Source: Pseudomonas caspiana
GTDB taxonomy: Bacteria; Pseudomonadota; Gammaproteobacteria; Pseudomonadales; Pseudomonadaceae
Assembly: GCF_002158995.1 (NCBI RefSeq)
Contig: NZ_LOHF01000037.1
Span: forward strand, 1-35,266
Reading direction: 5' to 3'
DNA length: 35,266 bases
Shown here: positions 7,028-14,392 of the stretch, piece by piece
How positions within the stretch are numbered: position 1 is the stretch's first letter
Layout: each line of letters starts with the position of its first letter
Program-made: the position numbers and the translations under genes
The notes under the pieces: model-generated
Told to the model about the DNA's origin: nothing
Database searches by the model: none
Seen by the model: the letters and a program-made list of their open reading frames with translations, nothing else

Positions 7028-8470
7028 ATGCAGCTCAAAGATTCCAAGTTGTTCCGCCAGCAAGCCTATATCAATGGCACCTGGCTGGATGCGGACAATG
7101 GTCAGACGATCAAGGTCAACAACCCTGCAACGGATGAAGTTCTGGGCACTGTGCCGAAAATGGGTGCTGCTGAAACCCGTCGTGCGATTGAAGCGGCTGA
7201 CAAGGCGCTGCCCGCCTGGCGTGCACTGACCGCCAAGGACCGTGGCAACAAGCTGCGTCGCTGGTTTGAGCTGATGATCGAGAATCAGGATGACCTGGCT
7301 CGCCTGATGACGCTGGAGCAGGGCAAGCCGCTGGCCGAGGCCAAAGGTGAGATCAGTTATGCCGCTTCCTTTATTGAGTGGTTCGCGGAAGAAGCCAAGC
7401 GCGTTTACGGCGATGTGATTCCGGGCCATCAGCCGGACAAGCGTCTGATCGTGCTTAAGCAGCCGATTGGTGTGACTGCCGCGATCACGCCTTGGAACTT
7501 CCCGGCTGCGATGATCACCCGTAAAGCGGGCCCGGCGCTGGCTGCCGGTTGCACCATGGTGCTCAAGCCTGCTTCGCAGACTCCGTACTCCGCACTGGCG
7601 CTGGCCGAACTGGCCGAGCGTGCAGGCATCCCGGCTGGCGTGTTCAGCGTTGTCACTGGCAGCGCTGGCGACATCGGCAGCGAGCTGACCGGCAACCCGA
7701 TCGTGCGCAAGCTGTCCTTCACCGGTTCGACCGAGATTGGTCGTCAGTTGATGGCTGAATGCTCCAAGGACATCAAAAAGGTCTCGCTGGAACTGGGCGG
7801 CAACGCGCCGTTCATTGTGTTCGACGACGCGGACCTGGATAAGGCCGTCGAAGGCGCGATCATTTCCAAGTACCGCAACAACGGTCAGACCTGTGTCTGC
7901 GCCAACCGTATCTACGTGCAGGACGCGGTTTACGATGCGTTCGCTGAGAAGCTCAAAGTCGCAGTCGCCAAGCTGAAAATCGGTAACGGTCTGGAAGAGG
8001 GCACCACTACGGGCCCGCTGATCGACGGCAAGGCCGTGGCGAAGGTTAAAGAGCACATTGCCGATGCCGTGAGCAAAGGCGCGAAAGTGCTGTTCGGTGG
8101 CAACAGCATCGAAGGCAACTTCTTCGAGCCGACTATTCTGGTCAATGTGTCCAAAGATGCAGCCGTTGCCAAAGAAGAAACCTTCGGCCCGCTGGCTCCG
8201 CTGTTCCGCTTCAAAGACGAAGCAGATGTGATTGCCATGGCCAACGATACCGAGTTCGGCCTGGCGTCGTATTTCTATGCTCAGAACATGAGCCGCGTGT
8301 TCCGCGTAGCTGAAGCGCTGGAGTACGGCATGGTGGGTATCAACACCGGCCTGATCTCCAACGAAGTCGCGCCGTTCGGTGGCATCAAGGCCTCGGGCCT
8401 GGGCCGTGAAGGCTCGAAGTACGGCATCGAAGATTATCTGGAAATCAAATACCTCTGCTTGTCGGTTTAA
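7028..8470 (+). CDS. gabD: Succinate-semialdehyde dehydrogenase, NADP+-dependent
   Basis: A 480-aa aldehyde dehydrogenase that oxidises succinate semialdehyde to succinate, the second step of GABA breakdown. Catalytic residues are visible: Glu255 in SLELGGNAP and Cys289 in NGQTCVCANR. The cofactor-site motif ITPWNFP is at about 153-159 and the coenzyme loop FTGSTEIGRQ at 231-240. I chose the ATG at 7028 rather than 6977 because GCGGAGG lies 5 bases upstream, the protein then begins MQLKDSKLFRQQAYINGTW, and the length equals the usual 480 aa. It is followed by gabT after 174 bp holding RNA-like hairpins. Core-genome composition. Confidence 0.97.
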   Translation: MQLKDSKLFRQQAYINGTWLDADNGQTIKVNNPATDEVLGTVPKMGAAETRRAIEAADKALPAWRALTAKDRGNKLRRWFELMIENQDDLARLMTLEQGKPLAEAKGEISYAASFIEWFAEEAKRVYGDVIPGHQPDKRLIVLKQPIGVTAAITPWNFPAAMITRKAGPALAAGCTMVLKPASQTPYSALALAELAERAGIPAGVFSVVTGSAGDIGSELTGNPIVRKLSFTGSTEIGRQLMAECSKDIKKVSLELGGNAPFIVFDDADLDKAVEGAIISKYRNNGQTCVCANRIYVQDAVYDAFAEKLKVAVAKLKIGNGLEEGTTTGPLIDGKAVAKVKEHIADAVSKGAKVLFGGNSIEGNFFEPTILVNVSKDAAVAKEETFGPLAPLFRFKDEADVIAMANDTEFGLASYFYAQNMSRVFRVAEALEYGMVGINTGLISNEVAPFGGIKASGLGREGSKYGIEDYLEIKYLCLSV

Positions 8471-8485
8471 CGCAGGGGATTGCAG

Positions 8486-8521
8486 CCGCCGGGGCGCGAG
8501 AGCGACGTTTCGGCGGTTTTT
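8486..8521 (+). terminator. Hairpin with T run after gabD
   Basis: CCGCCG (8486-8491) pairs with CGGCGG (8511-8516) and is followed by TTTTTA. It looks like an intrinsic terminator or attenuator between gabD and gabT. Transcription of gabT may therefore be controlled separately from gabD. Confidence 0.6.
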
Positions 8522-8640
8522 AGTGGCACCCAAAACCATTTTGGTGGCCGGAGGCCGTGACAGTCGATCATCGAATGCTGTCACGCGTTGATCCGCCACT
8601 TGATCCTTGAACCACGCCGACCGATGAGCGGCGAATGAGG
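8486..8640 (+). ncRNA. Probable gabT RNA motif in the gabD-gabT gap
   Basis: A structured RNA called the gabT motif is known only from Pseudomonas, downstream of gabD and upstream of gabT, which is exactly this gap. The sequence shows the terminator-like stem at 8486-8516, a small CCAAAACCATTTTGG fold, a GGCCGGAGGCC fold, and a perfect 8-bp stem CGTGACAG/CTGTCACG (8556-8563 with 8578-8585). Assignment rests on position and visible stems; the boundaries are approximate and a covariance-model match was not made. Confidence 0.5.
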
Positions 8641-8644
8641 AAAC

Positions 8645-9925
8645 ATGACCCAGACAAACGCAGAATTGATGCAACGCCGCGAAGCCGCTGTTCCACGCGG
8701 TGTTGGCCAGATCCACCCGATCTTCGCTGAGTCCGCGAAGAACGCTACTGTTACCGACGTTGAAGGTCGCGAGTTCATCGACTTTGCGGGCGGTATTGCC
8801 GTACTGAACACCGGTCACCTGCACCCGAAAATCATTGCCGCCGTGCAAGAGCAACTGACCAAGCTGACTCACACCTGCTTCCAGGTGCTGGCCTACGAGC
8901 CGTACGTTGAGCTGTGCGAAAAAATCAACGCCAAGGTGCCAGGTGATTTCGCCAAGAAAACCCTGCTGGTCACCACTGGTTCCGAAGCGGTAGAGAACGC
9001 CGTGAAGATCGCTCGCGCTGCCACTGGCCGTGCTGGCGTGATCGCGTTCACCGGCGCTTACCACGGTCGCACCATGATGACCCTGGGCCTGACCGGTAAG
9101 GTCGTGCCTTACTCGGCAGGTATGGGCCTGATGCCAGGCGGTATCTTCCGTGCGCTGTACCCGTGTGAACTGCATGGCATCAGCGTTGACGATTCCATCG
9201 CCAGCATCGAGCGCATCTTCAAGAATGACGCTGAGCCTAAAGACATCGCAGCAATCATCATCGAGCCGGTTCAGGGCGAAGGTGGTTTCTACGTGGCGCC
9301 GAAAGCGTTCATGGCTCGCCTGCGCGAACTGTGCGACAAGCACGGCATCCTGTTGATCGCTGACGAAGTACAGACGGGCGCAGGTCGTACCGGTACGTTC
9401 TTCGCCATGGAACAGATGGGTGTGACAGCTGACCTGACCACCTTTGCCAAATCCATCGCCGGCGGTTTCCCGTTGGCCGGTGTGTGCGGTAAAGCTGAAT
9501 ACATGGACGCCATTGCTCCGGGCGGTCTGGGCGGCACGTATGCCGGCAGCCCAGTGGCCTGTGCTGCTGCGCTGGCGGTGTTGCAGGTCTTCGAAGAAGA
9601 GAACCTGCTGGATCGCTGCAAAGCGGTCGGCGAGCGTCTGGTGACAGGTCTGAAAGCCATTCAGGCCAAGTACCCGGTGATCGGTGAAGTCCGTGCGCTG
9701 GGCGCAATGATCGCGGTTGAGCTGTTCGAAAACGGCGATTCCCACAAGCCAAACGCCGCTGCTGTTGCGCAAGTAGTAGCCAAGGCTCGCGACAAGGGCT
9801 TGATCCTCCTGTCGTGCGGCACATACGGCAACGTATTGCGCGTGCTGGTACCGCTGACCTCGCCTGACGAGCAACTGGATAAAGGTCTGGCAATCATCGA
9901 AGAATGTTTCGCTGAGCTGGCGTGA
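8645..9925 (+). CDS. gabT: 4-aminobutyrate (GABA) aminotransferase
   Basis: A 426-aa class III PLP-dependent aminotransferase that converts GABA and 2-oxoglutarate to succinate semialdehyde and glutamate, feeding GabD. The PLP lysine is Lys269 in TFAKSIAGGFPL, and the cofactor-binding Asp240 lies in LLIADEVQTGAGRTG. TTGSEAVENAVKIARA (110-125) binds the phosphate. GAGG lies 5 bases before the ATG, and the length matches the family. A strong terminator follows at 9975-9997. An antisense frame of about 1000 codons covers both gab genes but has no independent support. Confidence 0.97.
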   Translation: MTQTNAELMQRREAAVPRGVGQIHPIFAESAKNATVTDVEGREFIDFAGGIAVLNTGHLHPKIIAAVQEQLTKLTHTCFQVLAYEPYVELCEKINAKVPGDFAKKTLLVTTGSEAVENAVKIARAATGRAGVIAFTGAYHGRTMMTLGLTGKVVPYSAGMGLMPGGIFRALYPCELHGISVDDSIASIERIFKNDAEPKDIAAIIIEPVQGEGGFYVAPKAFMARLRELCDKHGILLIADEVQTGAGRTGTFFAMEQMGVTADLTTFAKSIAGGFPLAGVCGKAEYMDAIAPGGLGGTYAGSPVACAAALAVLQVFEEENLLDRCKAVGERLVTGLKAIQAKYPVIGEVRALGAMIAVELFENGDSHKPNAAAVAQVVAKARDKGLILLSCGTYGNVLRVLVPLTSPDEQLDKGLAIIEECFAELA

Positions 9926-9974
9926 AAATGCCAGGGTCGCAATTGATTAAAATGTGACCAAACAGACAAAAAAG

Positions 9975-9997
9975 ACCCGCTTCGGCGGGTTTTTTTG
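9975..9997 (+). terminator. Intrinsic terminator after gabT
   Basis: ACCCGC-TTCG-GCGGGT hairpin with a stable tetraloop, directly followed by a run of eight T including the last stem base. It ends the gab transcript. Confidence 0.92.
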
Positions 9998-10125
9998 CGC
10001 TTAAAAGGGGTAAATGAGGGTTTTTATCTATATCCCGACGTATGCATTGGCTAAGGTGGGTGCATTGATGTTGAAGGTTGCGCCATGCTCCTGAAACAGG
10101 ATGTTCGTGCTGCAATACATTGACC

Positions 10126-10197
10126 GTAGGAGATGCCGAAGGCTTCGAATGGCGCTGGGTCTGGTATACCGTATCGCAGCCTTCGGCAGCTCCTGCA
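10126..10197. repeat. REP-type palindrome (GCCGAAGGCT class)
   Basis: Arms GTAGGAGATGCCGAAGGCT and AGCCTTCGGCAGCTCCTGC are inverted over about 19 bp with few mismatches around a 35-base centre. This is one of the common intergenic palindromes of fluorescent pseudomonads. It lies 52 bp before the HDOD gene start. Confidence 0.75.
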
Positions 10198-10249
10198 GAA
10201 AATACATTTCAGTTCGTTGGCTATGCGTTTGTTCGACGAGAGAGTTCTG

Positions 10250-11626
10250 ATGACAGCTGTAGATTTACCTGCGGGACCTCGGGTATTGATTGCTGAGTCC
10301 GATCCATGGATTCGTGAAACGCTCAGTGAGTTGATCCTGAGCGTGCGTGACGATGTTGCGCTCCAGATTTGCAGCGATGGCAAGCAGGCCGTCGAGTTTA
10401 TGAAGAAGCACGTCCCTGATCTGATCATTGCTGCCAGAGAATTGCCTGTTGTCGATGGTTTGAGTCTGTTGCGTGGCGTGCGCGGTTTGCGTCGTCAGCC
10501 TCCGCTGCCCTTTATTCTGATCAGTAATCGGGGAGACACAGCCAGTGTTCGTGAGGTAGTACCGCTGGCACCTACTGCTTACCTGACCAAGCCGCTGGAC
10601 GCTGAAAAGCTGCGTCAACGCGTCGAAAGTGTATTGCTGGCGTGTCCGATGCCGGGCGCAGTGCCCGCGCTGACCCCGGGCCTGACGCTGAGCAAGTACC
10701 TCGAAAAGAACCGAGACACCGCAGACGGTGCGCCGCTGTTTGTGGATGTCGCCACCGCGCTCAAACTCAGCAAGGGCGCCGCTGGTGTTGATGCAACCCT
10801 GCTTGAGCAAGAGTTGCGCAGTGATCCCCATATCACCGCGGTGCTGATCGCGGCAGCCAATACGGCCGCCAAACATCTGGTCAAGCCGGTGCAAACGCTC
10901 GGTGCGGCGCTGGCGCTGTTGGGCGCAACGCAGAGCGCGAGCATTGTTTCCGGGCTGACTAAAAAGCGCATGTCGATTTTGACCAACAATGCGTTGCAGG
11001 CTAAGGCCAGCGAGTTCTGGGAGATGTCGCAACGTACGGCCGAGTACGCGCGGGTGCTGGCGGGCATGCTTGAGGTCGACCCGGAGCGTTGCTTCTGTGC
11101 CGGGCTGCTGTTGTCGCTGGGTGATCTTGCCGTTTTGGGCTGTTTGCAGGAGTGGTTGTTAGCCGGTGGCAAGCTTGATGATCAGCAGATCGAAAAAGCG
11201 CTGGAGCAGTATTCCGCCGCTTATGGTTCGGCGTTGCGTGTGCGCTGGCGTTTGCCGCTTGAGCTGCGTGAGCTGACCTCGTCGGTTTACCAATACAACA
11301 CCGGGGTTTATACCCGCGAAGTGCTGGTCATGAACCTGGCTGGGCATATGGCGCGTCTGGGGGATGACGACAGCGTGACAACGTTACTCAAGACCAAACC
11401 GGCCCGGCTGCTGAAGCTCACGGTTGCGGACTTGCAGCGGTTGCGCAAAAAACTGACCGGCGTGACTGATCCAAGTTTGCTGGCACCGCCGGTGGGGCTG
11501 GTGGTGGAAACGTTGGCTGATGATGACGAGGACGAAGGTCCGGATCTGCTGGACGGTACGCCGGAGGCGGAGCCTGAAGCGGTTGCCGATGAGACGCCTG
11601 CGGCTGAGGAGGATTCGTCGAGGTAG
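10250..11626 (+). CDS. Pseudo-receiver plus HDOD domain protein
   Basis: A 458-aa protein. Residues 8-130 have a response-regulator receiver fold: AESDPW in the acidic pocket, PDLIIAARELPVVDG, LISNRGD and LTKPLD with Lys114. Ala62 occupies the position of the phosphorylated Asp, so it probably cannot take a phosphoryl group. Residues about 180-390 resemble an HDOD domain, found in c-di-GMP, motility and stress signalling proteins. The last 45 residues are highly acidic. The ATG at 10250 was chosen because the receiver begins at once after it; upstream frame sequence is REP-derived. It stands alone between gabT and a diguanylate cyclase on the opposite strand. Confidence 0.82.
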   Translation: MTAVDLPAGPRVLIAESDPWIRETLSELILSVRDDVALQICSDGKQAVEFMKKHVPDLIIAARELPVVDGLSLLRGVRGLRRQPPLPFILISNRGDTASVREVVPLAPTAYLTKPLDAEKLRQRVESVLLACPMPGAVPALTPGLTLSKYLEKNRDTADGAPLFVDVATALKLSKGAAGVDATLLEQELRSDPHITAVLIAAANTAAKHLVKPVQTLGAALALLGATQSASIVSGLTKKRMSILTNNALQAKASEFWEMSQRTAEYARVLAGMLEVDPERCFCAGLLLSLGDLAVLGCLQEWLLAGGKLDDQQIEKALEQYSAAYGSALRVRWRLPLELRELTSSVYQYNTGVYTREVLVMNLAGHMARLGDDDSVTTLLKTKPARLLKLTVADLQRLRKKLTGVTDPSLLAPPVGLVVETLADDDEDEGPDLLDGTPEAEPEAVADETPAAEEDSSR

Positions 11627-11723
11627 CTTCATTGGCTATAGGATGCCATCACGCATTCATTTGAACTGGAATGCGTTTTCCTGCTGGGAATGCTATGTCT
11701 GCCTGCAAGCTAATGTAACGATG

Positions 11724-11812
11724 TGGGACCGGCTTTAGCCGGGAAGAGGCCGGGACAGCCGATGAGTGTGTGGCGTCTGTCAGGCAGCTTTCCCGGCTGA
11801 AGCCGGTCCCAC
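11724..11812. repeat. REP-type palindrome (GTGGGACCGGCTTTAGCC class)
   Basis: Arms GTGGGACCGGCTTTAGCCGG and CCGGCTGAAGCCGGTCCCAC are inverted and nearly identical, with about 50 bases between. The same family occurs at 20879-20970. Confidence 0.85.
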
Positions 11813-11823
11813 GTCATAAGTGT

Positions 11824-11917
11824 CCTGTGTGGGCGAGGCTTACGGGCGATTTAGGCGCTGCGGTGTGTCAGGCATACCGCGTAATCGTCCTTCGCGGGCA
11901 AGCCTCGCTCCAACAGG
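11824..11917. repeat. REP-type palindrome (GGGAGCGAGGCTTGCCCGCGA class), diverged
   Basis: Arms CCTGTGTGGGCGAGGCTTAC and GCGGGCAAGCCTCGCTCC are inverted with several mismatches. It stands 12 bases after the previous palindrome, between the convergent HDOD and diguanylate cyclase genes, and belongs to the class at 32207 and 34247. Confidence 0.75.
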
Positions 11918-11933
11918 CTTTTGCGCGACTTAC

Positions 11934-12917
11934 CTACACCAAGACAATCTGATTCTTGCCCTGACGTTTGGCCTGATACATGGCGGCGTCCGCGCGGGCG
12001 TAGAGGACTTCCAGGCCTTGGTCCTCTTCACCCATATTGGTCAGGCCCTGACTGGCGGTAATGCCGAAGGTCTTTTCGCCGCGCTGGAAACTCAAACGCT
12101 GGATCTCCCGCTGCAGCCGCTCGGCGATCTGTTTGGCCATGTCCGGCGCACAGCCCGGGAACACCGCCGCAAACTCTTCCCCGCCGATACGGCCGAACAG
12201 ATCCCCACGCCTTAGCGTTGTCCTGCCGCACTCAGCGATTTTCTGCAGCACCAGATCGCCTTCCTGGTGGCCGTAGGTGTCGTTAACCAGTTTGAAGTCA
12301 TCGATATCCAGCAATAGAAACGCCAAAGGCGTGCCATGCAGACGAGCCAGTTCGAATTCGCGCTGAGCGCATTCGAAAAAGTGTCGGCGGTTGCTGCTTT
12401 GAGTCAGCACGTCGGTCGTCGCCAGACGCTGCAACTCGCTCTCAAGCTCTTTCTTTTCGGTGATGTCTTCAGCAATCCCGACTACGACGAGACGCTGTTC
12501 GGCGTCGGTCTGGTGGCTCACGAAACATTTGTCACTGATCCAACGAACTTCGCCGTCAGCGCGGATGATTCGGTACTCGCGATCTTCGACGGCACCTTTC
12601 TCGATGACTTCGTTCAGGCTGCGTTCGGCGTAATTGAGGTCATCGGGGTAAATGCTGTCGCGCCACTCGCCAAAGTCCGCCAGCAGCAAACCAGCAGAAC
12701 GGCCGAAAATGCGTTCGTAGGCCGGGCTAACGTAAATCATCCGCTGCGTGGCCCAATCAAATGCCCACAGCACAGCATTGACGCTAACCAGCAGCGAGCT
12801 GAAGAGTTGTTCACGTTCGCTGAGCCGAGCGACTTCCGCCTGGGCATGCATCAGGGCCAGTAAGGTTTCAGCTGCGGGCGCATCGGTGTTTGGGGTCAGT
12901 AGATTCTTGTTGTCCAT
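11934..12917 (-). CDS. PAS-GGDEF diguanylate cyclase
   Basis: A 327-aa cytoplasmic protein. A PAS/PAC sensor occupies about residues 36-155 (NAVLWAFDW, YRIIRADGEVRWISDK, VGIAEDITEKKELE) and a GGDEF domain about 165-325. The active site is GGEEF at 245-249, and an inhibitory RxxD (Arg236 to Asp239) lies five residues before it, so it should make c-di-GMP with product feedback. There is no membrane segment, so the PAS domain would sense something inside the cell. It is transcribed opposite to the HDOD gene, with which it converges. The ATG at 12917 has no strong binding site. Confidence 0.92.
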   Translation of the reverse strand: MDNKNLLTPNTDAPAAETLLALMHAQAEVARLSEREQLFSSLLVSVNAVLWAFDWATQRMIYVSPAYERIFGRSAGLLLADFGEWRDSIYPDDLNYAERSLNEVIEKGAVEDREYRIIRADGEVRWISDKCFVSHQTDAEQRLVVVGIAEDITEKKELESELQRLATTDVLTQSSNRRHFFECAQREFELARLHGTPLAFLLLDIDDFKLVNDTYGHQEGDLVLQKIAECGRTTLRRGDLFGRIGGEEFAAVFPGCAPDMAKQIAERLQREIQRLSFQRGEKTFGITASQGLTNMGEEDQGLEVLYARADAAMYQAKRQGKNQIVLV

Positions 12918-13017
12918 CGCACTGCATCTCAGGATAAGGTGCGGCGCTCAGCCACAACACTTCCCGCACGGGGTGGCGGGCTGTTGTTCTGATTGGATTT
13001 AGGGGATGAAGTTCAAA

Positions 13018-13044
13018 TCAGCGCGCCACGGGTGGGCGCGCTGA
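13018..13044 (-). terminator. Hairpin after desA
   Basis: A perfect 10-bp stem, TCAGCGCGCC/GGCGCGCTGA, starts 10 bases beyond the desA stop on the minus strand. Only a short T-containing tail follows, so termination may be partial. Confidence 0.55.
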
Positions 13045-13053
13045 TCAGAGGCT

Positions 13054-14238
13054 TCAGGCGTGCGCAGGGCGCAGCGAGTAAGTTTTGAGCTGGTCGGCGA
13101 AATCGCGCAGGGACTGAATGCCGCTGGCTTCGGCTTCGTGAATCCACTCTTTCATGGCCGCGAGCATGTCGTGGCCATTGCTGCTGGTTTTGACCCAGAT
13201 CTGCTGCAAGGCCAGGCGTTTCTCGTAGATCACTTTCAGCGCATGGCTGTGTTCGAGCATGGTCTGGATGCGCAAGTGGTGCTTGTCATCCAGCAGGGTG
13301 GTTTCACGGGACAGCAAGCGCTTGGCGCGGTGAAACTGGTGGCGTACCGAGGCGTCGGCCTTGGCCAGCTCCTGGGTTACCAGCGGGCCGATCACCAGCT
13401 TGCGGTATTGGGCCATGATCTGGAAACGGTTGTTGAGGATCGCCATGGCGGTGTCCATGTCGATGCTGCCTTTACCCTCGACACGATGCGCGATAGGTGC
13501 AACCCGCTGGACCTTGGCCAGACGCAGTGCGCTGAACAGCTTGATCCACGCCCAACCCATGTCGAACTCCCACTTCTTGACCGACAGCTTGGCCGAGTTC
13601 GGGTAGGTGTGATGGTTGTTATGCAGTTCTTCGCCACCAATGATGATGCCCCACGGCACCAGATTGGTTGCCGCATCACGGCATTCGAAGTTGCGATAGC
13701 CCACGGCATGGCCCAGACCATTGACCACGCCAGCAGCCCAGAACGGAATCCACATCATCTGGATCGCCCAGACGGTGATGCCCAGCGCACCGAACAGCAG
13801 CAGGTCGATCACTGCCATGATCGCCACGCCCAGCAACGGGTAAGGCGTATAGATTTTGCGTTCGATCCAGTCTTCAGGGCAGTTTTTGCCATAGATACGC
13901 AAGGTGTCAGGATTTTCTGCCTCGGCCCTATACAGTTCTGCGCCCTTGCGCAGTACAGTAGAAAGCCCTTTGACGACCGGGCTATGCGGGTCATCGACGG
14001 TTTCGCATTTAGCGTGGTGTTTGCGGTGGATGGCCGTCCACTCACGAGTGTTCTGCGCAGTGGTCAGCCACAGCCAGAAACGGAAGAAGTGCTTGAGGCC
14101 CGCATTCAGCTCCAGTGAGCGGTGAGCGGAGTAGCGGTGTAGATAAACTGTGACGCCGACAATTGTCACATGGGTCATGGCAAGAGTAACTGCCACTAAC
14201 TGCCAGACTGAAAGGTCGAGCAAACCGTTGTACCACAT
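13054..14238 (-). CDS. desA: Delta-9 phospholipid acyl desaturase, DesA type
   Basis: A 394-aa membrane di-iron desaturase. Three histidine boxes are visible: HRYSAH (34-39), HRKHH (71-75) and HNNHH (206-210). Hydrophobic stretches at about 12-33, 50-60 and 135-175 anchor it. In P. aeruginosa DesA adds a double bond at position 9 of acyl chains already in phospholipids, using oxygen. The neighbours (PAS-GGDEF-EAL, oscA, sbp, cysTWA) match the PA0280-PA0286 block, which favours DesA over the acyl-CoA desaturase DesB. I start at the ATG at 14238, not the upstream TTG at 14280: length is then the usual 394 aa and GAGG lies upstream. Confidence 0.85.
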   Translation of the reverse strand: MWYNGLLDLSVWQLVAVTLAMTHVTIVGVTVYLHRYSAHRSLELNAGLKHFFRFWLWLTTAQNTREWTAIHRKHHAKCETVDDPHSPVVKGLSTVLRKGAELYRAEAENPDTLRIYGKNCPEDWIERKIYTPYPLLGVAIMAVIDLLLFGALGITVWAIQMMWIPFWAAGVVNGLGHAVGYRNFECRDAATNLVPWGIIIGGEELHNNHHTYPNSAKLSVKKWEFDMGWAWIKLFSALRLAKVQRVAPIAHRVEGKGSIDMDTAMAILNNRFQIMAQYRKLVIGPLVTQELAKADASVRHQFHRAKRLLSRETTLLDDKHHLRIQTMLEHSHALKVIYEKRLALQQIWVKTSSNGHDMLAAMKEWIHEAEASGIQSLRDFADQLKTYSLRPAHA

Positions 14239-14392
14239 AGGCTGTATGGCCCTCGAAAAGACGCTTTGAAATAAAACCAACAGTGCGCATTATCACTGAG
14301 CCACCAGATAAAACCAGTCGGCCTTTGAGATAAGAGTCGCCAGATGTTTCCTAATCTTTAATCCCGCATTTCATAAGGTTTCTAGCTTTCTT

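Noticed and set aside
6866..9874. A 1002-codon open frame on the minus strand across gabD and gabT.
   Set aside because: It is antisense to two well-identified enzymes; its protein is rich in His, Gln and Arg, matches nothing, and reflects the high GC third positions of the gab genes.
13060..14118. A 352-codon plus-strand frame over desA.
   Set aside because: The opposite strand encodes all three desaturase histidine boxes; the frame has no family features.
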